From Rhodococcus jostii NBRC 16295 (GTDB lineage: Bacteria > Actinomycetota > Actinomycetes > Mycobacteriales > Mycobacteriaceae): a DNA stretch of 64,000 nucleotides. The stretch spans positions 1-64,000 of the forward strand of contig NZ_BCWY01000027.1 of assembly GCF_001894825.1 (NCBI RefSeq). The letters are read 5' to 3'. This document shows positions 27,301-42,300 of this stretch, in pieces. Position 1 is the stretch's first letter; each line of letters begins with the position of its first letter. The notes beneath the pieces are model-generated. The model was not told where the DNA came from, did no database searches, and saw only the letters and a list, made by a program, of their open reading frames with translations. The position numbers were made by a program, and so were the translations under genes.

Positions 27301-30300
27301 CCAAAGGTGTGGTGACCACGCATCGTGGGCTGTCGAACTTCGTGACGCAGGAACGGGAGACGTTCGGGACGACGGCCGACTCGAGGACACTGCACTTCGC
27401 GTCGCCGAGCTTCGATGCCTCCGTCCTCGAACTGCTGCTCGCGATCGGCGCGGCGGCCACGATGGTGCTCGCACCGCCGTCCGTCTACGGCGGTGCCGAA
27501 TTGGCGGACCTGCTGGCGGCCGAGCGGATCACGCATTGCTTCGTCACCCCGGTGGCGCTGGCGTCGGTCGACCCCACCGGACTCACCGGCCTCGAGTGCG
27601 TCGTCACGGGCGGGGAGGCGTGTTCCCCCGATCTTATCGCGCGATGGGCGCCCGGCCGGCGAATGTTCAACGCGTACGGGCCGACCGAGGCGACGGTCGT
27701 GGCGAGTGTCAGCGCGGCACTGGTCCCGGCGGCTCCGGTCACCATCGGCAGGCCCACGCTCGGTTTCGCGGAGGTCGTGCTGGACTCGCGACTGCAGCCG
27801 GTGCCGGCGGGGGTCGCGGGCGAGTTGTACCTGGCAGGTCCCGCCCTCGCGCGCGGGTACCACCGGCGATTCCCGCTGACGGCCGAGCGGTTCGTCGCGG
27901 ATCCCTTCGGGCCGGCCGGAAGCCGGATGTATCGCACCGGCGATCGGGCGCGCTGGATGCCCGACGGGCAGTTGGAGTACCTCGGGCGCACCGACTCCCA
28001 GGTGAAGATCCGGGGCTTCCGGATCGAACTCGGTGAGGTCGAGTCGGCTCTGCTCACGCACGACGACGTGGCGCAGGCCGTGGCGAGTGTGTGGAACGAG
28101 GACGGCGGCGGGGATCGGCTGATCGGCTACCTGGTGCCCGAACCCGGCGCGGCGGTCGATTCGAGGACTGTCCTCGACTTCGTCGGCGGCCGGCTGGCGT
28201 CGTACATGGTGCCTGCGGCGCTGGTGGTCCTCGACGCGCTGCCCATGACCGTTCACGGAAAGCTGCACCGCGCAGCGCTTCCCGCGCCCGACTTCGCGGC
28301 CGCCCTGCCGGAGACCCGGCCGCCGCGAACCGAGACCGAGGCACTGCTCGCCCGACTGTTCGCCGACGTGCTCGGACTGGATGCGGTGGGTGCGACCGCT
28401 GACTTCTTCACCCTCGGCGGTGACAGCATCATGTCGATCCAGCTGGTGGCCCGGGCGAAGGCTGCCGGTGTGATTCTCTCTCCCCGAGACGTATTCGACC
28501 ACCGGACGGTCGCCGGACTCGCCGAGGCGGCGCGGTTCGACGACGGCACGATCGCTCTCGACGAGTTGCCGGGTGGTGGCGTCGGACCGCTGCCGCTGAC
28601 GCCCGTGGCGCGCTGGCTGGTCGAGCGGAGCGGCGGTCGGCTCGACCGGTTCTCTCAGGCACTGTTGCTGGCAGCCCCCGCCGGACTCACCCACGAGGTT
28701 CTCCTCGGAGCCGTCGAGGCGGTGCTGGATCGGCACGACATGCTCCGCGCGCGCCTGGCCGCGGACCGCGACGGGCACTGGGGCCTGGACGTGCTGCCGA
28801 CGGCCTCGGTGCCGGCGGAAGTACTGGTCCGGCGGGTGCCCGTCGACACGGTCGACGGAGACGGCTTCGCCGCGCTCGCGGCCACCGAACTCGACGCCGC
28901 CGCCGACCATCTGGATCCGGCAGCCGGTCGCGTGGTGCACGTGGTCTGGTTCGACGTCCCGGGCGACGTCGGGCGACTGCTCGTGGTGGTGCATCACCTC
29001 GTGGTCGACGGCGTCTCGTGGCGCATTCTCGTCGCGGATCTCGCGTCGGCGTGCAGTCGGCTCGCGGCCGGAACGGCTCCCGCTCTGCCGGCGGTCGGAA
29101 CGTCGATGCGGCGGTGGGCGCACGGCGTGGCCGACGCGGTGCAGGACCGGACGAGCGAACTCGCACTGTGGGAGACAGTCCTCGACGGTCCCGATCCGCT
29201 GATCGGCTCGCGTCCACTCGATCCCGCGGTCGACGTCGACGCGACCGTCGGGACCGTCACCGTCGATGTGTCGGCGGAGGTCACCGGGGCCCTGCTCACC
29301 ACACTGCCGGAAGCGTTCCACGGACGCGTGGGAGACGGATTGCTCACCGCGGTGGCCCTGGCCCTGATCGCCTGGCGACGAGAACAGGGCGTCTCCGTGT
29401 CGGACGCCGTGGTCACCCTCGAGGGACATGGCCGCGAGGAGCAGGTCGTCGCCGGTGCGGATCTCTCCCGCACCGTCGGCTGGTTCACCACGCTGTATCC
29501 GGTGCGGATGGATCTTACGGGAGTCGACGTCGACGACGCCTTGGCCGGGGGCCGCGCGGCAGGTCAGGCTGTGAAAGCCGTCAAGGAGCAGTTGCTCGCG
29601 ATCCCGGATCACGGAATCGGCTTCGGAATGCTGCGCTACCTGGACGACCAGACCTCGGCGTCGCTGCGCCGATTCCGCAGCCCGCAGGTGAGTTTCAACT
29701 ATCTGGGCCGGGTCACCACCACCGGGGGAACGGACGATTGGCACCCGGTGCAGGGCAGCGGTCAGCTCGGTGGAACCCGGAATCCGGACATGCCGGTCGC
29801 GTCGGCGATCGACATCAACGCCGTCGTCGACGACAGTCCCGAAGGCCCCCGTCTGAGGGCCTCCTTCACCTTCCCTCGCGGGGTTCTCCACGACGCCGAG
29901 GTCGCGTCGTTCGCGGCCGTGTGGCGCCGCGCCCTCGGTGCACTCGCCACGCATACGTCCCTGCCGGAAGCCGGTGGGCTGACGCCGTCCGATATTCCGC
30001 TGATGCCGGCGAGCCAGCAGCAGATCGAGCGGTGGGAGGAGCGGTTCCCGGCCCTGCAGGACGTGTGGTCGCTGTCGCCGCTGCAGTCGGGGTTGCTGTT
30101 CCACGCTTCGCTCGCCGCGGAGTCGATGGACGTCTACACGGCGCAACTGCGCATCGACCTCGAGGGCGCGGTCGACGCCCCGCGGCTGCGCGCCGCCGCG
30201 GCCGGCCTACTGGCCCGGCACCCCAACCTGCGGACCGCGTTCGTCTACGACGACGGTGTGCCCGCTCAGTTGGTGGTCGACACAGTGGAGGTGCCGTGGC

Positions 30301-33300
30301 GAGAGGTGGACCTCACGATCGACAGGCCGGCCACCGAGACGGAACTCGGGCGGCTCCTCGACGAAGACCGCAGCGCCCGATTCGACCTCGCCCGGCCGCC
30401 CCTGCTCCGGCTGACGTTGTTCCGCACCGCAGCAGAACATTTCGTCCTGTCGATCACGAATCATCACATCATCCTCGACGGGTGGTCGATGCCGTTGCTG
30501 GTGCGGGAGTTGCTCCTGCGTTATGCCGCCGACGGCGAACCGGCCGATCTGCCGGAGCCGCCCGTCTACCGCACCTACCTCGAATGGGTGGCGCTGCAGG
30601 ACACGGACGCGTCGGTCCGGGCCTGGGAACGGGCGCTGGACGGCGTCGAGGAGCCGACGCTGGTCGCGCCGCAGGCGTCCGCGGCGCTCCACGGGGTACC
30701 CCATAACATCGACGTGGCGCTGCCCGCCCCCGTGCTCGACGCGCTCGCCGTGATGGCGGACCGCACCGGCGTCACCCTCAACACGGTGATCCAGGCGGCG
30801 TGGGGGGTGCTGTTGTCCCGGTTGCTCTCCCGCGACGACGTGGTCTTCGGGGCCACCGTCTCGGGACGTCCGCCGGAACTCGCCGGCGTCGAGAACATGC
30901 TGGGGCTGTTCATCAACACCCTGCCGGTGCGGGTGCGGGTCGACCCGGACGAGTCGTTCGCTGGGCTGCTCGTCCGACTGCAGCACGAGCAGGCGTCACT
31001 GCTCGACCACCATCACCTCGGGCTCGGTGAGATCCAGTCGGGGGTCGGTGTGGGCAACCTGTTCGACACGCTGTCCGTGTTCGAGTCGTACCCCATCGAC
31101 TCGACCGGGTTGGACGAGAACACCGACATCCTTGGGATGCGGGTGACCGGACTCGACGCCCGCGACGCCACGCACTATCCGCTCACGCTGCTGTCGATCC
31201 TCGAACCACGACTGCGGCTGAGCCTGCGCTACCAGCCGGGGGTCTTCGACCGGGGCGCTGTCACCGCATTCGCCGACCGCCTCGTCCGGATTCTGGAGGC
31301 GGTGGCGGGGGAGGTGGACATCGCGGTCGGGGATGTGGAGGTGTTGGGTCCGGGTGAGCGGTCGTTGGTGGTCGAGGCGTGGAATGCGACGGGGCGTGGG
31401 GTGCCGCGGGCGACGTTGGTGGAGTTGTTCGATGCGCAGGTGGTGCGTACTCCGGATGCGCCGGCGGTGGTGTTCGAGGGTGTGGTGTTGTCGTATGGGG
31501 AGTTCGATGTTCGGGTGAATCGGTTGGCGCGGTTTCTGATCGGTGCGGGGGTGGGTCCGGAGTCGTTGGTGGGTGTCGCGGTGCGGCGTTCTCTGGATTT
31601 GTTGGTGGGGATGTATGCGGTGGTGAAGGCGGGTGGGGCGTATGTGCCGATCGACCCGGATCAGCCTGCCGAGCGGGTGGGGTATGTGGTGGCGACGGCG
31701 GATCCGGTGTTGGTTCTGACCACGTCGGGGGATCGGGTGGCACTGCCCGCGGACGTGGCGGTCGTCGAACTCGACGGGCTCGATGTGTCGGGGTTCTCGG
31801 GGGAGCCGGTGCGGGATGGGGAGCGGTTGGGGCGGCTGCGTGTGGAGAATTCGGCGTATGTGATGTTCACGTCGGGTTCGACGGGGCGGCCGAAGGGTGT
31901 TGCGGTGCCGCATGCGGGCATCGTGAATCGGTTGGTGTGGATGCAGGGGGAGTATGGGCTCGGCTCCGTTGATGTGGTGTTGCAGAAGACGCCGGTGGCG
32001 TTCGATGTGTCGGTGTGGGAGTTGTTCTGGCCGTTGCAGGTGGGTGCGCGGTTGGTGATTGCGCGGCCGGACGGGCACCGCGACCCCGGATATCTCGAGC
32101 AGGTGATCCGCGAGGAGTCGGTCACCACCGTGCATTTCGTGCCGTCGATGCTCGAAGTGTTTCTGACCGGGGCGACCATGGCGGGATGCGGTTCGCTGCG
32201 CCGGGTGTTCGCCAGCGGTGAGGCGCTGCCGCCGGCAACGGTCGCGCGGCTGCACCGGGCCGGTGGTGCGGAGTTGCACAACCTGTACGGGCCGACCGAG
32301 GCGTCGGTGGACGTGACCTTCTACGAGACCGGGCCGGACGACGGCGGCGCGGACAGGACCAGTGTGCCGATCGGTGCGCCGGTGTGGAACACGCAGGCGT
32401 TGGTGCTGGACGCGCGGTTGCGGCCGGTGCCGGTGGGGGTGGCGGGGGAGTTGTACCTCGGCGGTGTGCAGTTGGCCCGGGGTTATCAGGGCCGGCCGGA
32501 TCTGACGGCGGAGCGGTTCGTGGCGAATCCGTTCGGTGCCGGGCGTTTGTATCGGACCGGGGATCGGGTGCGGTGGTTGCCGGGTGGGCAGCTGGAGTAT
32601 CTGGGGCGTACCGATTTTCAGGTGAAGCTGCGGGGTCAGCGGATCGAGTTGGGGGAGATCGAGGCGGTGCTGTCGCGCCGTGAGGATGTGGCGCAGGCGG
32701 TGGTGGTGCTGCGCGGTGACGGGGCCACGGGTGACTATCTTGCCGGGTATGTGGTGCCGGTGGGCGGTGCGGTCGTCTATGAGCGGGCGGTGCTCGCGAC
32801 TGCGGCGGCGTCGCTTCCCGGTTTCATGGTGCCGGCCACGGTGACGGTGCTGCGGGAACTGCCGGTGAACGCGAACGGCAAACTCGACCGGAAACGGCTC
32901 CCGAAACCTGACTTCGGCACCACCACGGTCGGATACCGTGCTCCGGCCACTCCCGCGGAGGAAGCGGTCGCGACGGCCTTCGCCGCCGTCCTCGGTGTCG
33001 ATCGCGTCGGGGCCGACGACAGCTTCTTCGCTCTCGGCGGCGACTCGCTCAGCGCCACCCGGGCGGTGGGACGCATCGATAGCGCACTGGACACGAACTT
33101 GGGTGTCGCAGCGTTGTTCGACGCACCCGTCGTGTCGGAGCTGGCCGCCCGGATCGACTCGACCGTGATGACGAGTTCCGACTCCCCGGTTCTGGAAGCG
33201 AGGTTGCGGCCCGATCGTGTTCCGCTTTCGCTTGCGCAGCAGCGTATGTGGTTCGTCAACCAGTTCGACACCTCGTCACCGGCCTACAACCTCCCGGTGG

Positions 33301-36300
33301 CCCTGCAGTTGGACGGTGCGCTGGACCTGGCAGCACTGCGCGCGGCGCTCGGTGACGTCCTCGAGCGGCACGAGTCGCTCCGGACCGTGTTCCCCGGCTC
33401 CCCCGACGGACCCTGCCAGGTGATCGTCGACTCGGCACTCGCCACTCCCTGCCTCGATCCGGTTCCGGTCGCCGACGCGGATCTCCGAGACACACTCGCC
33501 CAGTTCTTCGGCGCGGGATTCGATGTGGTCGAGGAACTTCCGCTGCGGGTGCGGCTGCTGAGACTCGATGCCGGGCGGCACGTCCTCGCCCTCGTCGTGC
33601 ACCACATCGCGGCCGACGGCTTCTCCATGACGCCGTTGGCGCGGGACGTGATGCTCGCCTACACGGCCCGCGCGCACCAGCAGGCACCCGGCTGGGCGCC
33701 GCTGCCCGTGCAGTACGCCGACTACAGCCTGTGGCAGCGGGAGGTCCTGGGCGCCGAGGAGCAACCCGGGTCGGTGATCTCCGGTCAACTCGACTACTGG
33801 ACCCGCGCGCTGGCGGGCATCCCGGAGGTGCTGCCCCTGCCCCTGGACCGGCCGCGCCCCCTGCAGCGGTCGTTCCACGGTGCCGTCGTCACCGTCGACA
33901 TCGCGCCGGACGCGCATCAGGCCCTGATCGATCTTGCACGCCAGAGCAATTCGACGCTGTTCATGGCGGTGCACGCGGCATGGGCAGTGCTGCTGGAAAG
34001 GGTATCGGGATCGGACGACGTGGTGGTGGGGACGCCGATCGCGGGCCGGGGCCACGCGGCGCTCGACGACGTCGTGGGGATGTTCGTCAACACGTTGGTA
34101 CTCCGCACACCGGTGGCGGCCGGATCGTCGTTCGCGGACGTGCTCACGGCGGTGCGGTCGGTGGACCTCGGTGCGTTCGAGCACGCGGACATTCCCTTCG
34201 AGCGACTGGTGGACGAACTCGCACCCGAGCGATCCACTGCGCACACCTCCCTTTTCCAGGTGTTGCTCGAGTTCCAGACCGCCACCCGAACGCACCTGGA
34301 ACTGCCCGGGCTCGCCGCCCGGTCCCTCGACGTCGATCTGGACGTGGCGAAATTCGATCTCCAGCTGAGCGTGGCCGAGCGGATCGACGAGGACGGGATG
34401 CCGGCCGGGATCAGTGCCGGTTTCCGCTACGCGACCGACGTGCTCGATCGGGAGTCGGTGGCGGGTCTGGCAGAGCGCTTCGTGCGCGTGGTCGAGGCCG
34501 TCACCGCGGACCCGGCCGTGCCGGTGGGAGACATCGACATCCTGCACGAGGCGGAACGCGAACTCGTGCTCACCTCCGTGCATCGGCCGGGAGTCGATAT
34601 CGCACCGATGTCGTTGGCGGACTTGTTCGATCGGGCCGTGGAAGCCCGCGGCGATGCCGTCGCGGTGCGCTGCGAAGACTCGTCGGTGACGTACCGGGAA
34701 CTCGACGAGCAGGCGAACCGGCTCGCGAGACTGCTGGTGGCGCGGGGTGTGGGCCCGGAAGCGCTGGTGGCCGTGGGGATGGCACGGTCGATCGATCTCG
34801 TGGTGGCGCTGCTGGCGGTGATGAAATCGGGCGCCGGGTACCTCCCCGTGGACGTCGCGTCGCCGACCGAGCGGTTGACGTTCCTGCTGGACGATGCCCG
34901 GCCGAGTTGCGTGCTCACCACCACCGCCGACGCGCGGGCAGTCGATTTCGCCGATGTCCCGGTGATCGTCGTGGACGGCCCCGAGACCCGCGACGCGGTG
35001 CAGCGGTTCTCGTCCCGTCCGATGACCGACGAAGACCGCCGTCTTCCCCTTCACCCGGACTCGGTGGCGTACGTGATCTACACGTCGGGCTCCACCGGAC
35101 GACCGAAGGGTGTGCAGGTCTCGCACCGCAACGTGGTCACCCTGCTGGCGAACACCCAGGCGCTGTTCGGGTTCGGGCCGGACGATGTGTGGACCATGTT
35201 CCATTCCGCCGCATTCGACTTCTCGGTGTGGGAGATGTGGGGTGCGCTCGCACACGGCGGCCGACTGGTTCTGGTCGACTATTTCACGGCGCGTTCACCC
35301 GAGAAGTTCCTCGAACTGCTGCGCGACGAACGTGTCACGGTCGTCAACCAGACGCCCACGGCCTTCTCCCAATTGGCCGAAGCGGATCGGCTCGCCGGCG
35401 GTCCCGGGCTGTCTCTGCGGTACGTGATCTTCGGCGGCGAGGCCCTCGAATTCGGGCAATTGGCGCGCTGGTACGCGCGCCGCGGCGACACCGTGCCGGT
35501 CCTGGTCAACATGTACGGCATCACGGAAACGACGGTGCACGTCAGCCACCTGCCGATCGACCGGGGCCTCGTGCAGGAGGAGTCCGCGTCGGTGATCGGC
35601 CGCGGCCTGCCGGGGCTTCGCGTCCACGTGCTCGACCGACGACTGCATCCGGTGCCGCCGGGCGTGGTCGGGGAGGTCTACGTCTCCGGCGCGCAGGTCT
35701 CGCGCGGCTACCTCGGCCGGCCCGCCCTCACGTCGGCACGGTTCGTGGCCGACCCCTCCGCGCCCGGGTCGCGGATGTACCGGTCCGGCGATCTGGGCAG
35801 GTGGAACGGGCACGGGCAGTTGGAATACCTCGGCCGCAACGACTTCCAGGTGCAGGTGAAGGGCTACCGGATCGAACTCGGTGAGGTGGAGTCGGCCCTG
35901 CTCGCGTGCGAGGGGGTGGCGCAGTCGGTGGTGACCGCAATCGGAGATCGGTTGGTGGCGTACGTGGTGCCGGAGACCGGTGCCGCGATCGATGCGGCAA
36001 CGATCACCGACACGGCCGCGGCGCGATTGGCGTCGCACATGGTGCCGGCGGCGGTCGTGGTGCTGGGTGAATTGCCGCTGACGGGGAACGGCAAACTCGA
36101 TCGGAAAGCGCTGCCCGCACCGGACTTCGGGCAGCGGGTGACGGTGAGCCGCGGTCCGGTCACCGCAGCGGAGCGCATTCTGGCCGACCTGTTCGCCGAG
36201 GTTCTGGGGCTCGACGCGGTGGGCGTCGACGACTCGTTCTTCACCCTCGGCGGGGATTCGATCATGTCCATCCAGTTGGTCACCCGCGCCAAGGCTGCCG

Positions 36301-39300
36301 GTGTCCTGATTTCGCCCCGGGACGTGTTCGAGCGCAGAACCGTGTCCGGGCTGGCCGAGATCGCCGGATCGGGTGACGGCACGGTGGTTCTCGAGGAACT
36401 GCCCGGCGGTGGGGTCGGGGAGATCCCGTTGACCCCGATCGTGCGGTGGATGCTCGGCCGCGGCGGCGATTTCCGCCGCTACTCGCAGTCGGCACTGTTC
36501 ACGGTTCCCGCGACGCTGGACGAAGAGACCCTGGCGGCTGCCCTGCAGGCGGTGCTGGACCGGCACGACCTGCTGCGGGCTCGGCTGTATCGCACCTCGG
36601 GTACCGACGAGGGATGGTCGATGGAGGTGCCGGCCGAAGGGTCGGTGCGGGCGGCCGCGATTCTCCGCCGGGGCCGGGCGGAGGAGGTCGGCGCCGAACT
36701 CGACGCGGCCCTCGATCGGCTCGACCCGGAGTCGGGCGTGATGATGCAGGCGGTATGGCTGGACGCGGGCGAACGTCCGGGTCGTGTGCTGATCACCGTC
36801 CATCATCTGGCGATCGACGGGGTGTCCTGGCGGATCCTGATCCCGGACCTGGCGATGGCGTGCGCTCAGGTGCAGTCCGGTGCCACACCGACACCGGCGC
36901 CGGCGGGCACGTCGATGCGCCGGTGGGCACATGTACTGGTCGACGCCGCGCGCGAACCCCACCGCACCGCCGAACTGGAATTGTGGCGCGGGATGCTGAA
37001 CGCACCCGACCCGTTGCTGGGGTCACGCCGGGTTGCCGCGTCGGACACCGCCGACACCACCGCGGACATCGAGGCACGAGTTCCCGCGCCGTTGACCGAC
37101 ATGCTCCTCACCACCCTGCCGCAGGCATTCCACGGCAGCGTCGGAGACGCATTGTCGACGGCACTGACGATGGCGCTGATCCGATGGCGGCAACGGCGGG
37201 AGATCGACCTTCCCGAGGCGCTGGTGAGTCTGGAGGGCCACGGCCGCGAGGAGCAGGTGGTGCCGGGGGCGGATCTCGCCCGCACGATCGGCTGGTTCAC
37301 CACGATCTTCCCGGTGCGACTCGACCTGTTCGGGGTGGACCTCGACGACGCATTCGCCGGCGGCCCGGCCGCGGGGGCCGCGATCAAGACGGTGAAGGAG
37401 CAACTCCTCGCCGTTCCCGACCACGGCATCGGCTTCGGGCTTCTCCGGTACCTGAACAGTGAGACGGCCACGGTTCTCGAGCCGCTGCCGTCGCCGCAGG
37501 TCAGCTTCAACTATCTCGGCAGAATGGGCCGGACGGCAGCGGCGTCTTCGGACGGGTGGGTGCCGGTCGACGAGCCCGGACTGCGCGAGATCTCGACTGC
37601 GGGCATGCCCGTCGCGTCGGTCGTCGACGTCAACGCGATGACCGTCGACTCGGGCGCGGGCCCCGAACTGCACTCCACGTGGACCTATCCTCCGGGCGTC
37701 CTCACCCACGAGGACGCCCAGGAACTCGCGGGGCTGTGGATACAGGCACTCGCCGCTCTCGGCACGCACGCGGAGTCGGGCGGCGGCGGATTCACGCCCT
37801 CGGATTTCGATCTGGTCGCACTCCGGCAGGAGGCGATCGAGTCCCTCGAATACGTCTGTCCGGATCTGACCGACGTGTGGCCGCTGTCGCCGTTGCAGTC
37901 CGGCATGCTCTTCCACGCCGAACTCGCCGACGAGTCCGTCGACGCCTACCTGGTGCAGGTGAGCCTCGATCTCGTCGGCGCCGTGGATGCGCGGCGGCTG
38001 CGCCGTGCGGTCGACGCCCTGCCCGCCCGGCACGCGAACCTGCGCACCGCCTTCCTGCACGACGCCGACGGTCACGCCGTCCAGGTCGTGCGGGAACGGG
38101 TGGAGATCCCGTGGCGGGAGGTCGATCTGACCGCCCTCGATTCGGGTGCGCAGTCGTCGGAGGTCGAGCGACTGCTGGCCGAGGACCGGGTCCGGCCGTT
38201 CGACATGGCGAGCGCGCCGCTGATCCGGTTCATGCTGATCGCGACCGCGCCGAACCGGTACCGGCTTGTGTCGACCAACCATCACATCCTGCTCGACGGC
38301 TGGTCTATGCCGTTGCTGGTCAAGGAGTTGCTGACCCTCTACGCCTCCGACGCAGACCCCTCGTCGCTGCCCCGGGTGCGCGGGTATCGCGACTATCTGG
38401 CGTGGATGCAGAAGCGGGATCACCGCGCCTCCCGGGAGGTGTGGGCTCGGGTTCTCGCCGGGGTGGAGGGGCCCACATTGCTCGCCGGGGCGAGCGGAGC
38501 GACGGGGAATGTAACCGGGGCGAGCGGAGCGACGGGGAATGTAACCGGGGCGAGCGGAGCGACGGGGAATGTCATCGCGCGGGAGTGGGTGTTCGATCTG
38601 GACGAGGAGGGCACCAGCCGCCTGCGGGAGGTCGCGCGTGCGCGGGGGTTGACGCTCAACACGCTCGTTCAGGTGTCGTGGGGGATCGTCCTCGGTACGT
38701 TGACCGGCCGCGACGACGTGGTGTTCGGTGCCACCGTCTCGGGGCGGCCTCCGGAGCTGGCGGGCATCGAGACGATGATCGGCCTGTTCATCAATACTCT
38801 GCCCGTCCGGATCAGGCTGCGTCCCGCCGAAACGGTGGGTGCTCTGCTGGACCGGGTCCAGTCCGAGCAGGCGGCGTTGCTGGATCATCACTACCTGGGC
38901 CTGGCCGAAATTCCCGGCGCCGCGGGAGTATTCGATACGTTGACCGTGTTCGAGTCGTATCCGGTCGATCGCGCCGGACTGTCGACGGCCACCGATGTCG
39001 CCGGACTGCGCGTCGACGGGGTGGACGCGCGCGACGCGGCCCACTACCCGCTGAGCCTGGTGGCGTCCGTCGACGCGCGCCTGCACCTGAAGTTCGAGTA
39101 CCTCCCCGACGTCTTCGATGAGGACACGGTCGCCGACATTGCCGGACGCGTGCTGGCGGTGCTCGACGCCTGCACAGTTCCGGACCAGCCGGTGGCCGCA
39201 CTGTCGCTGCTGACCGACCGGGAGCGCGCCGAACTGGCGCCGGTCCGCGGCCGCCCGGGTGGGTCGACCCGCACGCTGCCGCAGATCCTCGGCGAGGCGG

Positions 39301-42300
39301 CGGCGCTCGACCCGCACGCGATCGCACTCTCCTACGAGGGTGACAACGTGAGCTACGGAGACCTGGACGAGCGGTCGAATCGTCTCGCCCGCGCTCTCGT
39401 CACGCGCGGTGCGGGTCCGGAGACGTTCGTGGCCATCGGGATACCGCGGTCCCTCGACTCGATGCTCGCGGTGTGGGCGGTAGCGAAGACCGGTGCGGCG
39501 TTCGTGCCGATCGACCCGAACTACCCTTCCGAGCGGATCACCCATATGCTCGGCGATTCCGGCGTCACGCTCGGAGTGACCACGACCGAACACCGAGACC
39601 GCCTCCCCGGCGCTGCGCACTGGCTGGCCCTGGACGAACCGGACTTCGCGAGCGAGTGTGCACAGCAGTCGGTGGCACCGGTGACCGACGCCGATCGAAC
39701 CGGCCCGGTCACGCTCGACACCGCCGCGTACGTCGTCTACACGTCGGGCTCCACGGGCCTGCCCAAGGGTGTGGTGGTCACCCACCACGGACTGGACAAC
39801 TTCGCGCTCGACCAACTCGAACGTTTCGGGGCGACAACACAATCCCGCACCCTGCATTTTTCCACGCCGAGTTTCGACGGCTCGGTGTTCGAGTACCTGC
39901 AGGCCTTCGGGGCCGGCGCGACGATGGTGATCGCGCCGCCCACCGTGTTCGGTGGTGACGAACTCGCGCGGCTACTGGCCGACCGAAAGGTCACCCACGC
40001 GTTCATCACCACCGCTGCGCTGGCGTCACTCGATCCCACCGGGCTGGTGCATCTCACCGACCTGGTGTTCGGCGGTGAGGCGTGCCCGCCCGAACTGGTC
40101 GCCCGCTGGGCGCCGGGCCGCCGGTTGTACAACGCGTACGGACCGACCGAGACGACGATCATGTCCAACATCAGCGAACCGATGGTCGCCGGGGCGCCGA
40201 TCACCATCGGCGGGCCCATCCGCGGCGTCACGGAACTGGTGCTGGACTCCCGGTTGCAGCCGGTTCCGGTGGGGGTTCCGGGCGAGTTGTATCTCGCGGG
40301 GCCCGGTCTGGCCCGCGGCTATCACCGCCGGCCGGGCCTCACCGCCGAGCGCTTCGTGGCCGACCCCTTCCGTCCCGGCGAGCGGATGTATCGCACCGGC
40401 GACATCGTGCGCTGGACGGCCGGCCACAGCATCGAGTACGTGGGCCGCACCGACTTCCAGGTCAAGATACGGGGTTTCCGCATCGAACTCGGCGAGATCG
40501 ACGCCGCGCTCATGTCGGAGCCGAACGTCCGGTTCGCGGCCACGATCACGCACCGTGGTCCCACGGGCGACGTCCAGTTGGCGTCCTATGTCGTGGCGGC
40601 GTCGGGTCGCGCCCTCGACACCGCCGACCTCACCCGGCATCTGGCCGACCGCCTGCCGCCCCACATGGTGCCCTCCTCGATCACGCTGCTGGAACGCATC
40701 CCCCTGACGGCGGTCGGCAAACTCGACCGCGCGGCACTGCCCGAGCCCGACGTGCATTCCGGGACAGGGGAGTACCGGCCGCCGGTCGGGCTGATCGAGG
40801 AAGCGGTGGCCGACGTGTTCGCGGAGGTGCTGGGCCGGGAGCGGGTCGGTGCCGACGCCGGTTTCTTCGAGATCGGCGGCAACTCCCTGAGCGCGACCCG
40901 GGTGATGGCGCGGCTGAGGGTGTTGCTCGGAACCGGCACCGGGGTGCGTGATCTGTTCGAGTCGCCGACGGTGACCGGGCTGGCGGCCCGGATCGAGCAT
41001 GCCGCGGCCGAGCCGTCCGGACGTCCGGTGCTCGCGGCCCGCACCCGGCCCGAGGACATACCGCTGTCGTTCGCCCAGCAGCGGATGTGGTTCGTCAACC
41101 AGTTCGACACCGCCTCGGCCGCCTATAACATCCCGATCGTAGTGCGGCTCAGCGGAGAACTCGACGTGAACGCGTTGAACTCGGCGATCACCGACGTCGT
41201 CGTCCGGCACGAGTCGCTGCGAACGGTGTTCCCGGTCCGCGGTGCCGGGCCGGTTCAGCAGATCCTGCCCGCCGAGGATGCGGCGCCTTCCCTCGCCGCC
41301 GTCACCGTCGGGGACGAGCACCGCCTCCGCGAGGAACTCGCCCGGCTGGTCTCGGCGGGTTTCGATGTCGCGGAGCGGCTTCCGCTGCGAGTCGGGCTGT
41401 TCGCCCTCACCGCCACCGAGCACGTCCTCGCGGTGGTGGTGCATCACATCTCGGCCGACGGATTCTCGATGGTCCCCCTCGTGCGTGACGTGATGACCGC
41501 CTACGGGGCCCGCGTCCGTGGCGGTCCGCCCGAGTGGGCGCCGCTGCCGGTGCAGTACGCCGATTACACCGTGTGGCAACGGGAAGTGCTGGGCTCGGAC
41601 GACGACCCCGGGTCGCTGCTCGGGACGCAACTCGCCTACTGGAGCACGGCCCTCGCGGGGGTGCCCGATCTCCTGGAACTCCCCACCGACCGCGACCGGC
41701 CCTCCCAGCAATCGTTCCGCGGAGCGCGCATCCACTTCTCCGTCGACGGTGACCTTCACCGGCGCATCAGGGAACTGTCGCGACGCCTTCGCGCCACCGA
41801 GTTCATGACGGTGCACGCCGCGCTCGCCGTCGTGCTGGCGCGGCTCGGCAGCACCGACGACGTCGTGATCGGGACGCCGATCGCCGGCCGGGGCGAGCCC
41901 GCGCTCGACGATCTTGTCGGCATGTTCGTCGGCTCGCTCGCCCTGCGCACGCAGGTGGACGCGGCTGCGTCGTTCACCGATCTGGCGGCGCACTGCCGGG
42001 ACGTGGACCTCGGTGCGTTCGGGCATGCGGATGTGCCCTTCGAGCGTGTGGTGGAGGCGGTCGGGCCGACACGATCGACGGCGTATTCGCCGATCGTCCA
42101 GGTCTCGCTGGAGTTTCAGAACAACGAGCGACCGGTCCTGACCCTGCCGGGACTGGAAGTCCGCGGAGTCGACCCCGAACTGGGCGTCGTCAAGATGGAT
42201 CTCGAATTCCTCCTCGCCGAGGAGTTCGACGCGAACGGGGAGCCCTCAGGGATGACCGGCGCCGTCGACTTCGCCACCGATCTCTTCGACCCCGACACCG

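Noticed and set aside
26451-30146. Minus-strand open frame of over 1200 codons opposite the second NRPS
   Set aside because: Same cause: mirrored GC-rich codons. The plus strand has continuous C-A-T-E motifs across the whole stretch.
38487-38576. Triple repeat considered as a CRISPR array
   Set aside because: The 30-bp units are directly joined without spacers, lie in frame inside an NRPS gene, and no cas gene is present.
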